Shown here piece after piece: positions 12,652 to 24,509 of a stretch of DNA of 64,000 nucleotides (its first letter is position 1; the number at the start of each line of letters is the position of its first letter). The stretch is from Diorhabda sublineata (Eukaryota > Arthropoda > Insecta > Coleoptera > Chrysomelidae), in assembly GCF_026230105.1 (NCBI RefSeq), contig NC_079481.1:31534489-31598488 (forward strand). The letters run 5' to 3'. Below the pieces are notes generated by a model. The model was not told the origin of the DNA, searched no databases, and saw only the letters and a program-made list of their open reading frames with translations. Made by a program: the position numbers and the translations under genes.

Positions 12652-13174
12652 TTAGCTTTATCAGTTCATAAGGTTATCTATATACAAATAGATAGTAAAC
12701 GACTACATAAAAATAATATAATCATTCGTTTTGTAAATATCAGTATAAAACAAATATACACACGTGTGGAAATATTTACAATGCAGCCACTTTCAGTGAC
12801 AGTTACGCAAGATATCCCTGTTTTAGTCAATCACCGTTAGATGTCGTAAATGCGAATACAAAAAAAACATATAAAACTTAATTTTTATAGTTTATTATAT
12901 ATCAATTAAACATAATATCTTTCTTCGTGGATCTTAAAATAACTTCTATTATGTAGAATAATTTCACTTAGTAAATCTATTAAGTGGCTCGCTCTAGTAG
13001 ATTTTCCTCGTATCACGCTCCTATAACGCTAAAGAAGTTTTCTACATTATAAATAAATCGATAAATACGTTTTCTATAATATACTTTCGATTCTTTATAA
13101 AGAACACTGTTGTATAGGCAACACTTATTACAGTAACGTAAACGTCAATTTGAATTTTTTTATAAATTAGACAG
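12652..13174. promoter_or_regulatory. Divergent promoter region of Rpi and centrin
   Basis: Only about 520 bp separate the two start codons, which point away from each other, so both promoters and 5' untranslated regions must lie here unless an untranslated exon is further off. The sequence is AT-rich. No TATA or initiator element could be assigned with confidence. Confidence 0.55.
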
Positions 13175-14418
13175 ATGGTAAGTTTTTTCATTTTTTAATT
13201 AATTTACTAACACCACGAGAGTACTGTTGTTACGTGTTTTAACGTAAAATATTTAAGCTATATGAAATTATTAACTTCTTTATAATTTTTTGATGTTATA
13301 TAATATCTAACTATTCAAAATTAGTTTCTAATTAAATAGAGGTGGAAAATATTGAATTTCGTTTCTACTTTCGGTAGTAACGATCTATAAAATGATTCTA
13401 ATCATAACTACATTTGATATTTAGGCTAGTAAACCACTACCAGGTGCAAAAGTCATAATTAGAAAAGCTCCTCCGAAATTTATATTGACACCTTCTCAAA
13501 AGGCAGATATCAAAGAAGCATTTGATCTGTTCGATGGAAAAGGTAACAGCGCACGGTACTAATTCAAATACCGAACATCTCTATCCCTCTCTTATAATAG
13601 GTTCGTTCCAACCGATCAAAAAACCGTTCTTCGTACGTTGAGGATTCTGCGCAATAGAGATTTCGAAGACTAGCAGGTTGGAACAAACCTAATATTTACT
13701 GAAATATAAGTACATCTACTGTTTTTTCCCCTTTTTATTTTTATCCAAAGGAGAATATTTTAAGGATAAATTTGTGTTATGGTTGTTTTCTTTATTGAGG
13801 TATTGGTAAGATCGACATGAAAGATTTTAAAGTGGCAATACGAGCATTGGGATTCGAACCCGGCAAAGAAGAAATACGCAAAATGGTGTCCGAAATAGAC
13901 AAACAAGGAACGGGACAAATATCTTTCGATGACTTCTCGTATTTATTGGCTACTAAGATGTCTGAGAAGGATTCAAAAGAAGATTTACTGAAGGCTTTTA
14001 GGTATTGTTTTATATTTTATTTAGTTTGAGTTGTAAATAAATATAGTCGTCGACCACCTCTAGAAATATATCGGCGCCATCTATCAGATAGTAGTAGAAC
14101 TAGTTTTAAATTTTTCGATTTTCAAATCTACTGAATTCTTGTTGCATTATTGTCAATTTTCTGCTAAAAAAAGCATTTTTTTAATTAGATATTTTATTTA
14201 TGTTAATCGTATTTCTGAGGGAAAATATTCGTAGATTATTTGATGAAGAAAAATCAGGTTACATAACGTTCTATAATTTAAAGACGATAGTTACGGAATT
14301 GAATGAAAATTTGACAGATGAAGAAATACAAGAAATGATCGACGAGGCAGATAGAGATGGGGACGGTAAAGTTAGTCAAGATGAATTTTTAAAAATAATG
14401 AATAGAGAAGTGTTATGA
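13175..14418 (+). CDS. Centrin (caltractin), four coding exons
   Basis: EF-hand calcium-binding protein of centrioles and basal bodies. Coding exons are 13175-13177 (only the ATG, followed directly by GTAAGT), 13425-13542, 13800-14001 and 14235-14418. All borders are GT..AG and phases agree, giving 168 aa, the normal centrin length. After a basic N-terminus come four EF-hands. The first loop (about residues 38-49) is degenerate, with Lys and Ile at calcium positions. The second and third are partly degenerate. The fourth (DRDGDGKVSQDE) is canonical. The family signatures VAIRALGFEP and NLTDEEIQEMIDEADRDGDG are clear. The hands suggest that calcium binding is mainly at the fourth site (inference). 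The single-codon first exon is unusual but fits the splice signals exactly. Which centrin paralogue this is cannot be settled here. Confidence 0.96.
13599..13690. mobile_element. Short palindromic MITE in a centrin intron
   Basis: The ends AGGTTCGTTCCAACC (13599-13613) and GGTTGGAACAAACCT (13676-13690) are inverted repeats matching at 14 of 15 positions, around a 62-bp centre containing TGCGCA. The trinucleotide AAT borders both sides and may be the target duplication. The superfamily is not determined. It lies inside the intron between centrin exons 2 and 3. Confidence 0.65.
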
Positions 14419-14573
14419 AACAAAAAAAAATTTAATAATATGAAAAATTGAACTTGTATGAGTGTATACTACATTTGATTGGAAATATCTTTGGTTCCAA
14501 TGTAACGGTTATAGAGATGGGAATCATACTTTTATGAAATTATTGTTCAATATACTTTATTTTGTATTTATTC

Positions 14574-14579
14574 AATAAA
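14574..14579 (+). terminator. Centrin poly(A) signal
   Basis: AATAAA about 155 bp after the centrin stop codon, in an AT-rich 3' untranslated region; the most likely cleavage signal. Confidence 0.6.
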
Positions 14580-17479
14580 TATAAATACTTAAATTTATTT
14601 TTTAATTTATAAACTTGAACTATTAGTCATTAGTCAAATAATCAACTATTTCCTCAATACATTTGATAAGAAAAAATATCCGGTATTTGATAAATGAAAA
14701 AATACGTGAGAAAAATCAATAGTGTTATTGACCAGTAGTTTGTAGTGTCACTATGGACATTGTTCTGTTCTATTTACCAAACAATTATTTCAATTATTAA
14801 AGTGATTTTAATAGTGTGAATGATAACCTCAAATCAAAACTTTTAAACCAAAAACATCCCCTATTTTTAATAGACTTTGGAAAAGTGTTTTATCTCGTTA
14901 TGAATAAAGTTAAAGTTAGGTTAGAAATGGAATAAACTACCTTATATAAACTCCAGTTATATATAATTTCTTTTTAAATCTGTTACACGGTATGTAACAG
15001 TTCCTTTTTTGATTTTATTTGTAGCCGCAAACATCTCTAGTATTATGAAAATTCGAAATTCGCTGTAAATTCAATTCTTTTGAAAGTTTCTTCATTTAGA
15101 TTAACTTAAAACTATTTTTGGATCGGTTTAAAAACTGTTTTTATTAATAAAAAAGTATATTAGGGTTCGAGAGATTAGTAATCGTGTTTTACCGTTAATA
15201 AAAAAGTGAGGTTATCAAATTAGTTTATATTATATTAGTTTATAGTATATTAGTGATGGTAAACAAATATTTTTTTTATATAAAACGCAAGACAGGCATT
15301 TAGGAATATTGAATGGAGGATGGTAAGTCAATAATATTATTAAAAACCAATTATAACTTTATGAATATTGTCGGCGAGTGGGGGGAATGGGGGGGACTTA
15401 TGGCTCTCTACTTTATACTGATTGGATCGACAAGTTTCGCCATAGATTTTGATTTTAATAATAGAAAGAGATCTCTTGTAGCTCTAGGTCTTTATCTATA
15501 TGCTTACGTAGCTAAATAATATTCTGGAGAACTTTTCAGAATATTTTAATAGCTTAGATCGGATAGGGAATTGGCAAATGAATTTTAGTGTCTTCTTTAA
15601 GAGCTTAAGGTTCAATATTTTCCTATCAAAACACAAATAAGAAAGTTTATAATAGATTATTGAGTCTATTGAACCCACGCGGGTCTAATTTGTTTAAAAT
15701 ACACCAACCCAGTGCATGTCATTTACGAAATTAACAACCATCTGTATAATTATGAGAAACAATGAATTTTTTACAGTTCCTGATAGATTTTTTATAAAAA
15801 AACGAATAAACAAACAATTTATTAGAAATTTACGTGACACTTGAAAAGTATCGTCATTAAAACATAATATATACTCCTCGTATATCTGAAAAATTTCTTA
15901 ACGCTTCTTCTAGAAGAACCAGAATTGCGTTTATAATAAAAATAGCTTCTTCATAAATTTTAATTAACATTGTTGTTGACAATTGGCGTTAGTCGCAAGA
16001 ATTTCAGCTTGGCTACAAGATCAGTTCTAGTTTCGAAGAACTTCCTTGTCCGCCCAATAATATCTCGGCGAAAAAAATATGCTGAATGCAGTCAATTTTG
16101 TTTACGACACTAATTTAGGTTAATAACCAAACGAACGGTGCCTCATACTTTCATTCGCATCAGTAGGTATATATAAATTTACAAGGCGATTCTCACAATC
16201 TTCACTCACAAGGGAAAAATTGAGAGAGAATATATAATATATGAAACTTCATTTTAAATTATAATTGTTTTCTTAGTAATTGCATAGATACTAACCTTAC
16301 TAGAGATTTAACCAATACGTATAGTAAAAGAAGAAGAAAAGTACGTCATAAATATTTTTTATTCGATTTTGAAAACTGTTTGTATCGTCTACACGTTTAT
16401 TTTTTATCAAATTTTAAATTTTTTCACACTATAAGCGAAACGAAACCTCATCCTTGCAAAGAATTTTTTTCACCTATTTCATTATTTCATATATTAAACC
16501 ATAACCCTCATAAAAATGCCCCTATCTCCCCCAAAAATATGACCGCAACATGCTTCTCTCTCTTTCTGTAGTGTATCGTAGTTTCCCGTTCTGGTTCACT
16601 TCATAGCGTTGTATATACGTCGCTAGTTACAAGGAAATTACGTGCGAATTCATGCAAAAATATCCATTTCACTATTTACTTTCCACACGGAAATTCCTCC
16701 ATATTTGACCACATTAAAAGAAAAACTCTAACAATAAAAACCGCGATTTAAATTTAATACAGAGTACAAAAAACTTAGTTTTACACAGTCAATCAGCTGA
16801 TCTGTCATTTATTGTTGGTTGTTAAACCAAAAGTAACTAGATTTCTCCCTAGAATGAGATTAATCGTTTTCGTATTCACCAGATGGCGTCATTGTGAGGT
16901 CATAAATCATTGTTATCAAAGTTTATTTATTATTACATAAGGTATAAACTTAATTGATTCAATTATACGTTTTTCCGTATTAGAAGGTTATTTATGTTGA
17001 AATTTAAATACACAAACTAACATTGATTGTTTGTAATATAACCTTTCAATCAATCAACAATTATATTAATAGTTTTTTACTTTTAAAATAGATTCCACAA
17101 TACTTTTTGAGGTAAACTGGTAACAACTATCCTCATAGCAACAAGAAATACAACGTAATACTCGTTCTAACGTTTCTTCTTTTTTAATTATATCAATTGT
17201 CCAAAACCAATAGTCATATAGTCACATCAATATATATCAATCTTTTAATGAGAAAATAATGATTTTACCAATTAATCAAACAAACTTTTATTTTAAATTC
17301 AATTTACTATATCGGAAATTATTCTCAGATATCAAAAACATTGAATCTGCTTTTGTTTATATTCAAATATTTATTGATAGGTTATCTGCGTTATTTAAAA
17401 TGACCCTGTATATCTACACATTTTCTAGATCTACCGTTAAACGTTACACTCCACGTTTATTAAACTGAACCATCCAACC
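14580..17479. other. Intergenic, centrin to large gene
   Basis: About 2.9 kb without a supportable coding exon. Short open frames here lack family features and good coding bias. No array or transposase relic was recognised. Distal regulatory sequence of the downstream gene could lie here. Confidence 0.5.
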
Positions 17480-17957
17480 TGGCCATTGTAATGTTGCCTT
17501 CCAGTTCGAAAACATGTGAAGTGCATCGCCGTACAGAGAACCTATACACGAATCCTGATTGGTCGAACGGGTCACGTGTCGGCGACTACACGTCCGCTAC
17601 CACAGCAACTTGTTCATTGTTTTTTACTGTCACGGAATCTTGGTCTTCGTTCTGTCGTTGCCATAGCATTCGCTTCTCGATACAAATAAACAAGATGTTA
17701 TGTTAGATACTGAAAGGAAATAACATAAAATAATAACAGAAAATGTTATTAAATTATAATGTTCGGGAGTGTTGTCAAAATTTGCCAATTCGCGATTAAA
17801 CGATTTGCATTCGTATCGGATCTAGTTTTCTGATAAATCGTTTGAAAATGTAATTGATACGAGGTTAAATCTTGATGCTGATGCCGTTTGAAAAAGTGAT
17901 TTTGTTGTTTAATGTTTAAACGTTGTTTTTTTTTGAAAGTGCGTGAATGTGGGAAAA
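17480..17957 (+). promoter_or_regulatory. Probable promoter and 5' untranslated region of the large gene
   Basis: A locally GC- and CpG-richer stretch (about 17490-17700) just upstream of the first coding exon. It contains an inverted CCAAT box (ATTGG, 17558-17562) and a CACGTG E-box (17573-17578) 11 bp apart. No transcription start can be assigned from sequence alone. Confidence 0.45.
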
Positions 17958-18093
17958 ATGGAAGAAATCGCCTTCAGCGATTGGCCAGGACAACCTGTGG
18001 ATTTAAATGCCGGGAACAACTCGTGGTTACCAGCGTATGGATTTACTGCCCCGTGTACGCTTCTGGAACGCGAGGATTTTATTGGGAATCCAG
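17958..18093 (+). CDS. Large serine-rich protein gene, first coding exon
   Basis: The ATG at 17958 follows GGGAAAA. The frame starts MEEIAFSDWPGQPVDLNAG and stays open for 45 codons plus one base to a donor at CCAG|GTTGGT. Phase 1 fits the next visible exon. The start is chosen because it begins the open stretch and reads directly into the phase-compatible exon 2. No signal peptide is present, so a cytoplasmic protein is expected. Over 13 kb separates this exon from the next one seen, so small exons in between could have been missed. I do not recognise the family. Confidence 0.7.
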
Positions 18094-18337
18094 GTTGGTG
18101 AAAGTTTTAAAATGTTGTTGATGCAGTAGCACGACAAACTGTTTTCTAATAACTTGAATTATTTGTCTATTGAAATAATGTTAGAAAGTATATTTTAAAT
18201 AATTCATATACAGGGTCGTATGAAATTATATGAATACGTAAAATGGTTTCTGTTTAAATAATTTATAAGTAGTAATGCAACAAAAGTGCATTTGATTGCT
18301 ACATTTATGCGTTATGAGTTCAATTTTACTACACCGG

Positions 18338-18560
18338 GGTTTTCAAGGTCGTCGAACGCGAATATCACCACAAAAAAGGTCTAAAAGGTATCTGGTGCTT
18401 AGGGTGGTCGACATCTACGTCGTCTAGTGGAAATTTTTTATGAAATTGGTGGTTTAACATATATATCATGGGGTTTTAGAGGTCGTTGAACACAAACATG
18501 ACCTGCGACGTACCTGGTGCCAGAGGCGGTTGGACTCCTGGAGCAAAACCGATTATGGCA
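18338..18560. repeat. Diverged tandem dimer
   Basis: GGGGTTTTCAAGGTCGTCGAAC (18338) recurs about 138 bp later in a diverged form starting GGGGTTTTAGAGGTCGTTGA. Each copy is followed by a related segment with CTGGTGC and a GGTCGAC or GGTTGGAC motif. Two units are visible. The family is not recognised. Confidence 0.55.
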
Positions 18561-18795
18561 ATGAATGTGGATGCAGGAAGCATGGTTTACATACTGCAGT
18601 GTCGCATCTATAAGTTGTGCAGGCATTAATTGTTGAAATATTGAAAATTATTCTTTCAAAAAAAAATTATATTGAATATTTTATTATTATATAAATTTTT
18701 TGTATACGAGATTCAAACGATATTATATTAAAAAATTGAGGTTATAAAAACGAGTATTAAGTGAAAATGGGACAGTATTGAATGAGGTTTATCAT

Positions 18796-18825
18796 TTACG
18801 AGGGCAGTTTGATAAGTTTTCACAA
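18796..18825. mobile_element. Mariner-like terminal repeat, solitary end
   Basis: TTACGAGGGCAGTTTGATAA matches the terminal inverted repeat pattern of irritans-type mariner elements (TACGAGGGY..TTYRAWAAGT). The same pattern appears at 47914 and 48881. No matching far end was found nearby. Confidence 0.5.
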
Positions 18826-19255
18826 ATTTTACAAGTTTTTTTGGTGGATTTTTATTTTTTTTATCGTAGTATTTAAGTTAATACAGTTTTCAATGTGATT
18901 AAAAGTGAAGTTTAAACATCGAACGTCAGTTTAAACCACAGATTTCGACTTATTTACTACTGTCGGTGTAAACCTACTATCTTGGAGTAGTTAAACTTTA
19001 GATTAACACGAAACTGACAATTCTAACCTAGCTTTTTCAAATTGTTCAAGTTTTTGCGATAGAAATTGATGAAAAGGTTTGGATTTTCGTTGAAATTATT
19101 GTAGATATCCATTTCATATCATTTACTTGATGTAAATGTAAAAAAAGTTGATTTTTTTCCTGTGAGAAAAGTTACGTTATATTTCCGCCATGTTGTCAAC
19201 TGTCAATTTTGTTTATTCTTGGTTTAAACTTAAGTTTTACTACTACCAAAGTTTG

Positions 19256-19480
19256 TTATAAACCTCCGTTAGTTTTCTGTATTAGATTTCCAAAGTAGGT
19301 GACTTCTTTTCTCAAAAATTTGCATCTGTTAGGCTGAAATTTGAGGTTAGATTTTTGAAGTCTCTTAAATACGTCGTGAATGAACGATTTACCGTTTGAA
19401 ATGTTGAAGGGATATGTTTTAGACTGTACGGCATTCGAAATGGCTGTTTTTAACCGTGAAACCGATCTTCGGTATATCAA
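19256..19480 (-). pseudogene. Ty3/gypsy retrotransposon reverse transcriptase fragment
   Basis: A 74-codon frame contains VFKRLQKSNLKFQPNRCKFL followed by KEVTYFGNLI. This is the reverse transcriptase thumb region of Ty3/gypsy elements (usual pattern VFxRLxxxNLKLxPxKCxF..EVxYLGHxI). The catalytic YxDD motif, integrase and LTRs are absent, and the upstream part looks rearranged. It is a dead fragment. Confidence 0.75.
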
Positions 19481-20841
19481 TTAATGAATTGAAACCTTAT
19501 CGCTCTTGAAAAAAAAAACATTTTAATATTCCTGTTAATTGTGTCGTTATAATTACTTGCAAATCACGTTTTGCTTGTTGGAAATATACTTTTTTTTAAT
19601 TAATGAGCTCAAATATACCGCCGACTTTACTAATTGTTTAATAATTTTCTTGTTGCAATAATAGTTTATCGAAGGTCACACGCAGCATACAATTCCGATC
19701 ACCTCGTGATTTGCAATTATTTTTTATGCTACATTTCTGATGTCATAACTCATAATTTTTAAACTTTTTACATTTAAAAGACACTCGTTCATACTTCACG
19801 GGTTCGTGGTAAAAAAATTTAGATGTTTTGTAAACAAACTATTTTACCGAGGTGTTTACTACTTTTATTGCCTCCTGTCTGAACCAAAATATCTTTTGAA
19901 AAAATAAAATCGAGTATTTATGATATTTGCAGATCAAATACAAAAGGACTTGATGCTTGTCGATTGGTTCTTCCAAAATGGAAAGTTTCCACGTACAATA
20001 ACCAAAATCCAACGCATTTTTCGTGAAAACTCATTTTAAAGTACATTTTTTACCGAATTTCGTAGCATCAAATCCTCAAATTCACCTAGTTAAACCCTCC
20101 CTTCGCAAATTATATAAAAAATTGTCAAATGACATTCATTTAAATGATATAAATATGATTTGCATTGATTACATCCATCCGATCTAATTTTTTTCGTATA
20201 GGGGTGGTTTTTACCACGATAAAAGTAAAAACTACCCTCGGTTTAGGGTAAATTTTAAAATAGAGGGTAATTAGAACCTGAATCCATCCCTGTATGGGAT
20301 AAATAAACAGTTTACACTTTTTTTGTCGTCATTGACTGGACTATAAAGAACGTGTCTTGCTGTTTGGTAACCAACTCATTTAGTTGAGGTTATGTTGAAT
20401 GTATTTTGTAAAAGCTGACGTTTACATAACGTAAATTCTTAATGCTAATTTCTGGGGATCGTTTAATCAGTTTCCAATGAAATTAAATAGTTAATTATTC
20501 ACGCAAATAATACTAAATCAAAGAGATACCGTTTTACTTCGTATTTTATTGTTTAATAATAGAAATTGAATGGATTGAGGAACTAATAAATCGGTTTGTT
20601 AATAGAAAGTGTTTAATTTCTGTATTGGCGACAGTTTGAGGTTAATAAAACTAACCTAATTCCGGCAAATTTTGATTTAAAAATTATGCAATGGTTTAAA
20701 TTTAAAATAGGAGACTTAATCCTATTATTCACGCAAGCGGAGATGGAAGAAACTATTTTTATTTCAATAATCCACTTAACTGCAAATAATTCACCGTTTT
20801 GTTCCTATTTTCACTCGAATTAACTTAATTGTAACTACAAG

Positions 20842-21860
20842 GTTACAGTAGTTTCAATATTGTACTGTTAAAGTTGAAAAATAACGTAATTTATTTATAC
20901 TAACACTAAATCCTCTAACACTTCACTATTCACTAAACTAACCACTGACTAGTTTCGACGTTATTACTTCTTATAAGAGTGGTATAACAACCCTCGTTCT
21001 GGCTTGAGACCCGAACTGAAGAAAACGTCAAAAAACGTTGCTTCATGCAGTTAATCATTCTCCGGCGAATAACTACTTTCCTGGCTAATGCCTTGACGAA
21101 TATTGAATTAAATCTCCGAGGAGCGTGATGTCAAACTTCTTTGTCGATATTAAGGTCCCCAATGGCTCCCAATTGCAAAGAGGTTAATAACCACTGCCTA
21201 GTTTCGACGTTATTACTTCTTATAAGAGTGGTATAACAACCCTCGTTCTGGCTTGAGACCCGAACAGAAGAAAACGTCAAAAAACGTTGCTTCATGCAGT
21301 TAATCATTCTCCGGCGAATAACTACTTTCCTGGCTAATGCCTCGACGAATATTGAATTAAATCTCCTCCGAGGAGCGTGATGTCAAACTTTTTTGTCGAT
21401 ATTAAGATCCCCAATGGCTCCCAATTGCAAAGAGGTTAATAACCACTGCCTAGTTTCGACGTTATTACTTCTTATAAGAGTGGTATAACAACCCTCGTTC
21501 TGGCTTGAGACCCGAAGTTTCAATATTGTACTGTTAAAGTTGAAAAATAACGTAATTTATTTATACTAACACTAAATCCTCTAACACTTCACTATTCACT
21601 AAACTAACCACTAAGTTATTACTAAACACACGACATCCAATTATTTATTGACTCAACGATTCCTATTATGAAAATTATCGTCACATTCCAGAATGTTTTT
21701 TTCCTAGAAATCTCCAATTTGCCGCAAACAAACAAAAAAGAGTCGTTAATCGTGTTAAAAAATGGCCACAAAAGATGTAAACAGCTTATAAAAACAGTAT
21801 AAAGATTTTTCGATGATTTTTACCCGGCGCGTCCGCCAAACTTTAGATTCTATCAACGAA
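20842..21860. repeat. Array-bearing repeat element, 252-bp family, block 1
   Basis: A segment of about 100 bp starting GTTTCAATATTGTACTGTTA occurs twice (20851-20945 and 21515-21610). It brackets about 2.3 copies of a 252-bp unit (landmark GGCTTGAGACCCGAA; CTCCTCCGAGGAG hairpin core). After the second copy comes a module of about 250 bp (21612-21860). This module is homologous to 43345-43600, which follows the unrelated-length 266-bp array. The arrangement suggests a non-autonomous transposable element with internal tandem repeats. Confidence 0.75.
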
Positions 21861-23389
21861 CACTTATTTAGGACCCACAGCATCGAGTTTAAACGTATAA
21901 CTTATCGTCAAATTTGAAATATACAGTTTCAGACTTCGTCCTCCAAAAATGAACGATTCATTTCGGGAAAAACTTTCTACGACTCCTTATCTGCATTTTA
22001 CTCTTTTTTCTTTAGTTTTGTTTTCGTTATTTTTGGATTTTTTTTAGCAAAAGTACAAGAAAGGGAATAATCATAAAACTTGTCGAACCACCCCTGTATT
22101 CTATCGGTGTGTACAATTTTTGTCTTCTCAAAATATAAACGTATATGATTTTATTTTATAATTATCCGTTTCACGTAGTTTTAACATATCACCTTGTAAT
22201 ACAAATTTAAACGTATTATTTTCAGTATACCCCTTGTAAGTTTCATATTATTTGTAGTAATGTAATTAGTACGTTCGTTATCGAATTATCTCAAAGAGGA
22301 AATGTTGATGATGTTTTTCGATTGTTATTTACAACAAAGTAAATTGGGGTTTTCACGTTGCAAAAACGTGAAATCTATATTTTAGAAAGTTTTGTATTTA
22401 AAAGATACTTGCTGAATTACTATTACACGCAATGAACCGTAAAATAATTATAAAGTAAAAGTCTACCTTATTCAATTCCTTTTTACCAAATAATATTGTT
22501 AAATTTAATAATCTTTTGACACAATTTTTATATTAAAAATGTTCGTACTGTATAAAACTTTTAATTCGGTTGTAAAATACCACAAAAGGCAAACGGAAGA
22601 TAGACAGCTGAAACTTTTAGGCAATTTCTTACGGCGTGCACGTAATTTCACTACATGACGTAACTAACAATAACGTGTTGCCAACATTAAATTAGATTTT
22701 AGATATGTACTAAAGAATGTCGTAGTTATTTATTAGTGTATATACAGGTTAAAATGAAATGAAAATTGTATTATTCCATAATTTTAGTTATAACAAATAT
22801 GATTACACTCTTCAAGTCATCTCTTATGAATTATTCAGAAATGTATTGATGCTTTATCAGGACCGTACTTGAACATTTTGTGATAGAAATTGAAAAAAAA
22901 AAATATTTGTGCAAAACTGGGTACGTGAATAGAATGATGTTGCAATTAACAATACAGTATTATGCACTAACAAAGGAATAATTTTCATAAAACATTTGTA
23001 TGCAATTGTTGAAATATTCCCACGTAATTAAGTTGAGAAAAACAGATTTCACCGTTTTAATATGTTGAAAAATAATTTCTATTAGAACGTTGGGAGCTAC
23101 AGATTAATTGATGTGCAGAACCGCATTAGCCCGCATACATACGAAGGTTATACAAAAAGTAAAGAAAATAATGTGTACGTTTCGCGATATAGGGGGCGCT
23201 GATCACGTATATATGAATGGGAATAGTTTTTTTTTAAATTTTTTTGATTTTTTCGGCGCATTTAAGATAAAAATGAGACCTCAGTCTGAAACGCAACTTT
23301 ACATAGAAAATATGATGCACGAAAGGAAGATAATAGTAACCTAACCTAACAAATATAAATTTTTTAATTTTTTATGATCAAAAATAGGG

Positions 23390-23570
23390 TGTACGCCACT
23401 TCCAAATAACCGTTTCTCGAACTTTATTGAAATTATCAAACAAGTTACAACAGACGTGAATCGAATCGTAATTAGTAACGAGACGTGGTTGAGACGTGTC
23501 AATTACGAGACTAAATTACCGAACACGGAATGCAGACACACAAATTCCCTCCAGAAATCGTGAAAACTTC
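23390..23570 (+). pseudogene. Mariner transposase relic (central region)
   Basis: The frame NRIVISNETWLRRVNYETKL aligns with the mariner core around the first catalytic aspartate (usually RIVTGDETWVHHYxPETK). The GDET motif is SNET here, so the catalytic Asp is lost. Only a short piece is readable and no ends are assigned. Confidence 0.65.
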
Positions 23571-24302
23571 TCGAAAAGTAGATTTTTAAAATGTAAATAT
23601 ATTTTTTTGTCGTACTTCGTTTTTCAACTTACTTTTTGAATATTCCTCGTATAAAGATTATAATATATTCTCAGAAAATTAATTATTGCTATAGTATATT
23701 CGCTATCTAGTAGCGATGTTGTAAACATAAAACAAAAAACATTATTTGTAACATCAAAATTCATGGCGTGAATATAGCCAGGACCGTAATGAGCCATAGG
23801 GGTATACAGCAATTTTGGATTATAAATAGTAAAATTTTAAATGTTTTGTATTAAATAATAGTTATATCCCGAAACGAAGTTCTGGATTTTGGCCTACGTT
23901 ATCCTTAATTACATGTTATATAACTTTTGGTATTAGTTTTTTATACAAAAATTGATTTAGTAAAACACTTAGAAATGTTTTAAATCAATCTGTGAACTAA
24001 GAAACTGTTTTTATTTGTTAAATTCTTAGTATATTTTTTTGCAATCACTCTTTTCCTTACTTAGAAGTACCAAGGACATCGTTATCCTTCGGAAACCAAA
24101 GGCGAAGTAATAATGAGAATTGCTACTTTATTTGTAATTATACTGATGCTTTATCAGGACTGTATTTCGTTTTTTTCTGATTTGAATGCAACTTGATTTT
24201 TTTTATACAATGTATTTGGCAGTTTTTCGAAAATGAAAAAATTTTTTTTGAATCCTGTTCTGGCCATAGTTATTTCGTCTGGAGTTCTGAGAACGGGAAA
24301 AA

Positions 24303-24500
24303 CTTTTTCAACCACCCCCCCCCCCCCCTACCGATGAATTTAATGGTTTTTACAAGAAAATCTCATTTTCCAGTCGATGAAAACGTAAATATTCGGAAGC
24401 TAGGAAATATATTGGAGTTGGTACACTTTGGTGTTTAATTTTACCACATTCCCACTTCGAAAACGCTTATATATAAATATATATATATATATTTAAACTT
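24303..24500 (+). pseudogene. Decayed copy of the receptor-like exon at 11.2 kb
   Basis: NIRKLGNILELVHFGV and then an in-frame stop, followed by FYHIPTSKTL, matches the fragment at 11195-11410 (IQKLGNILKLIHFGVYVYHN). As there, a TA-rich microsatellite follows (24468-24495). A poly(C) run precedes it (24315-24330). It is a dispersed duplicate and not functional. Confidence 0.55.
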
Positions 24501-24509
24501 ATAAATGTT

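Noticed and set aside
15313..15519. Small 68-codon frame with a hydrophobic centre
   Set aside because: No signal, family motif or splice context; weak coding composition. Treated as chance.
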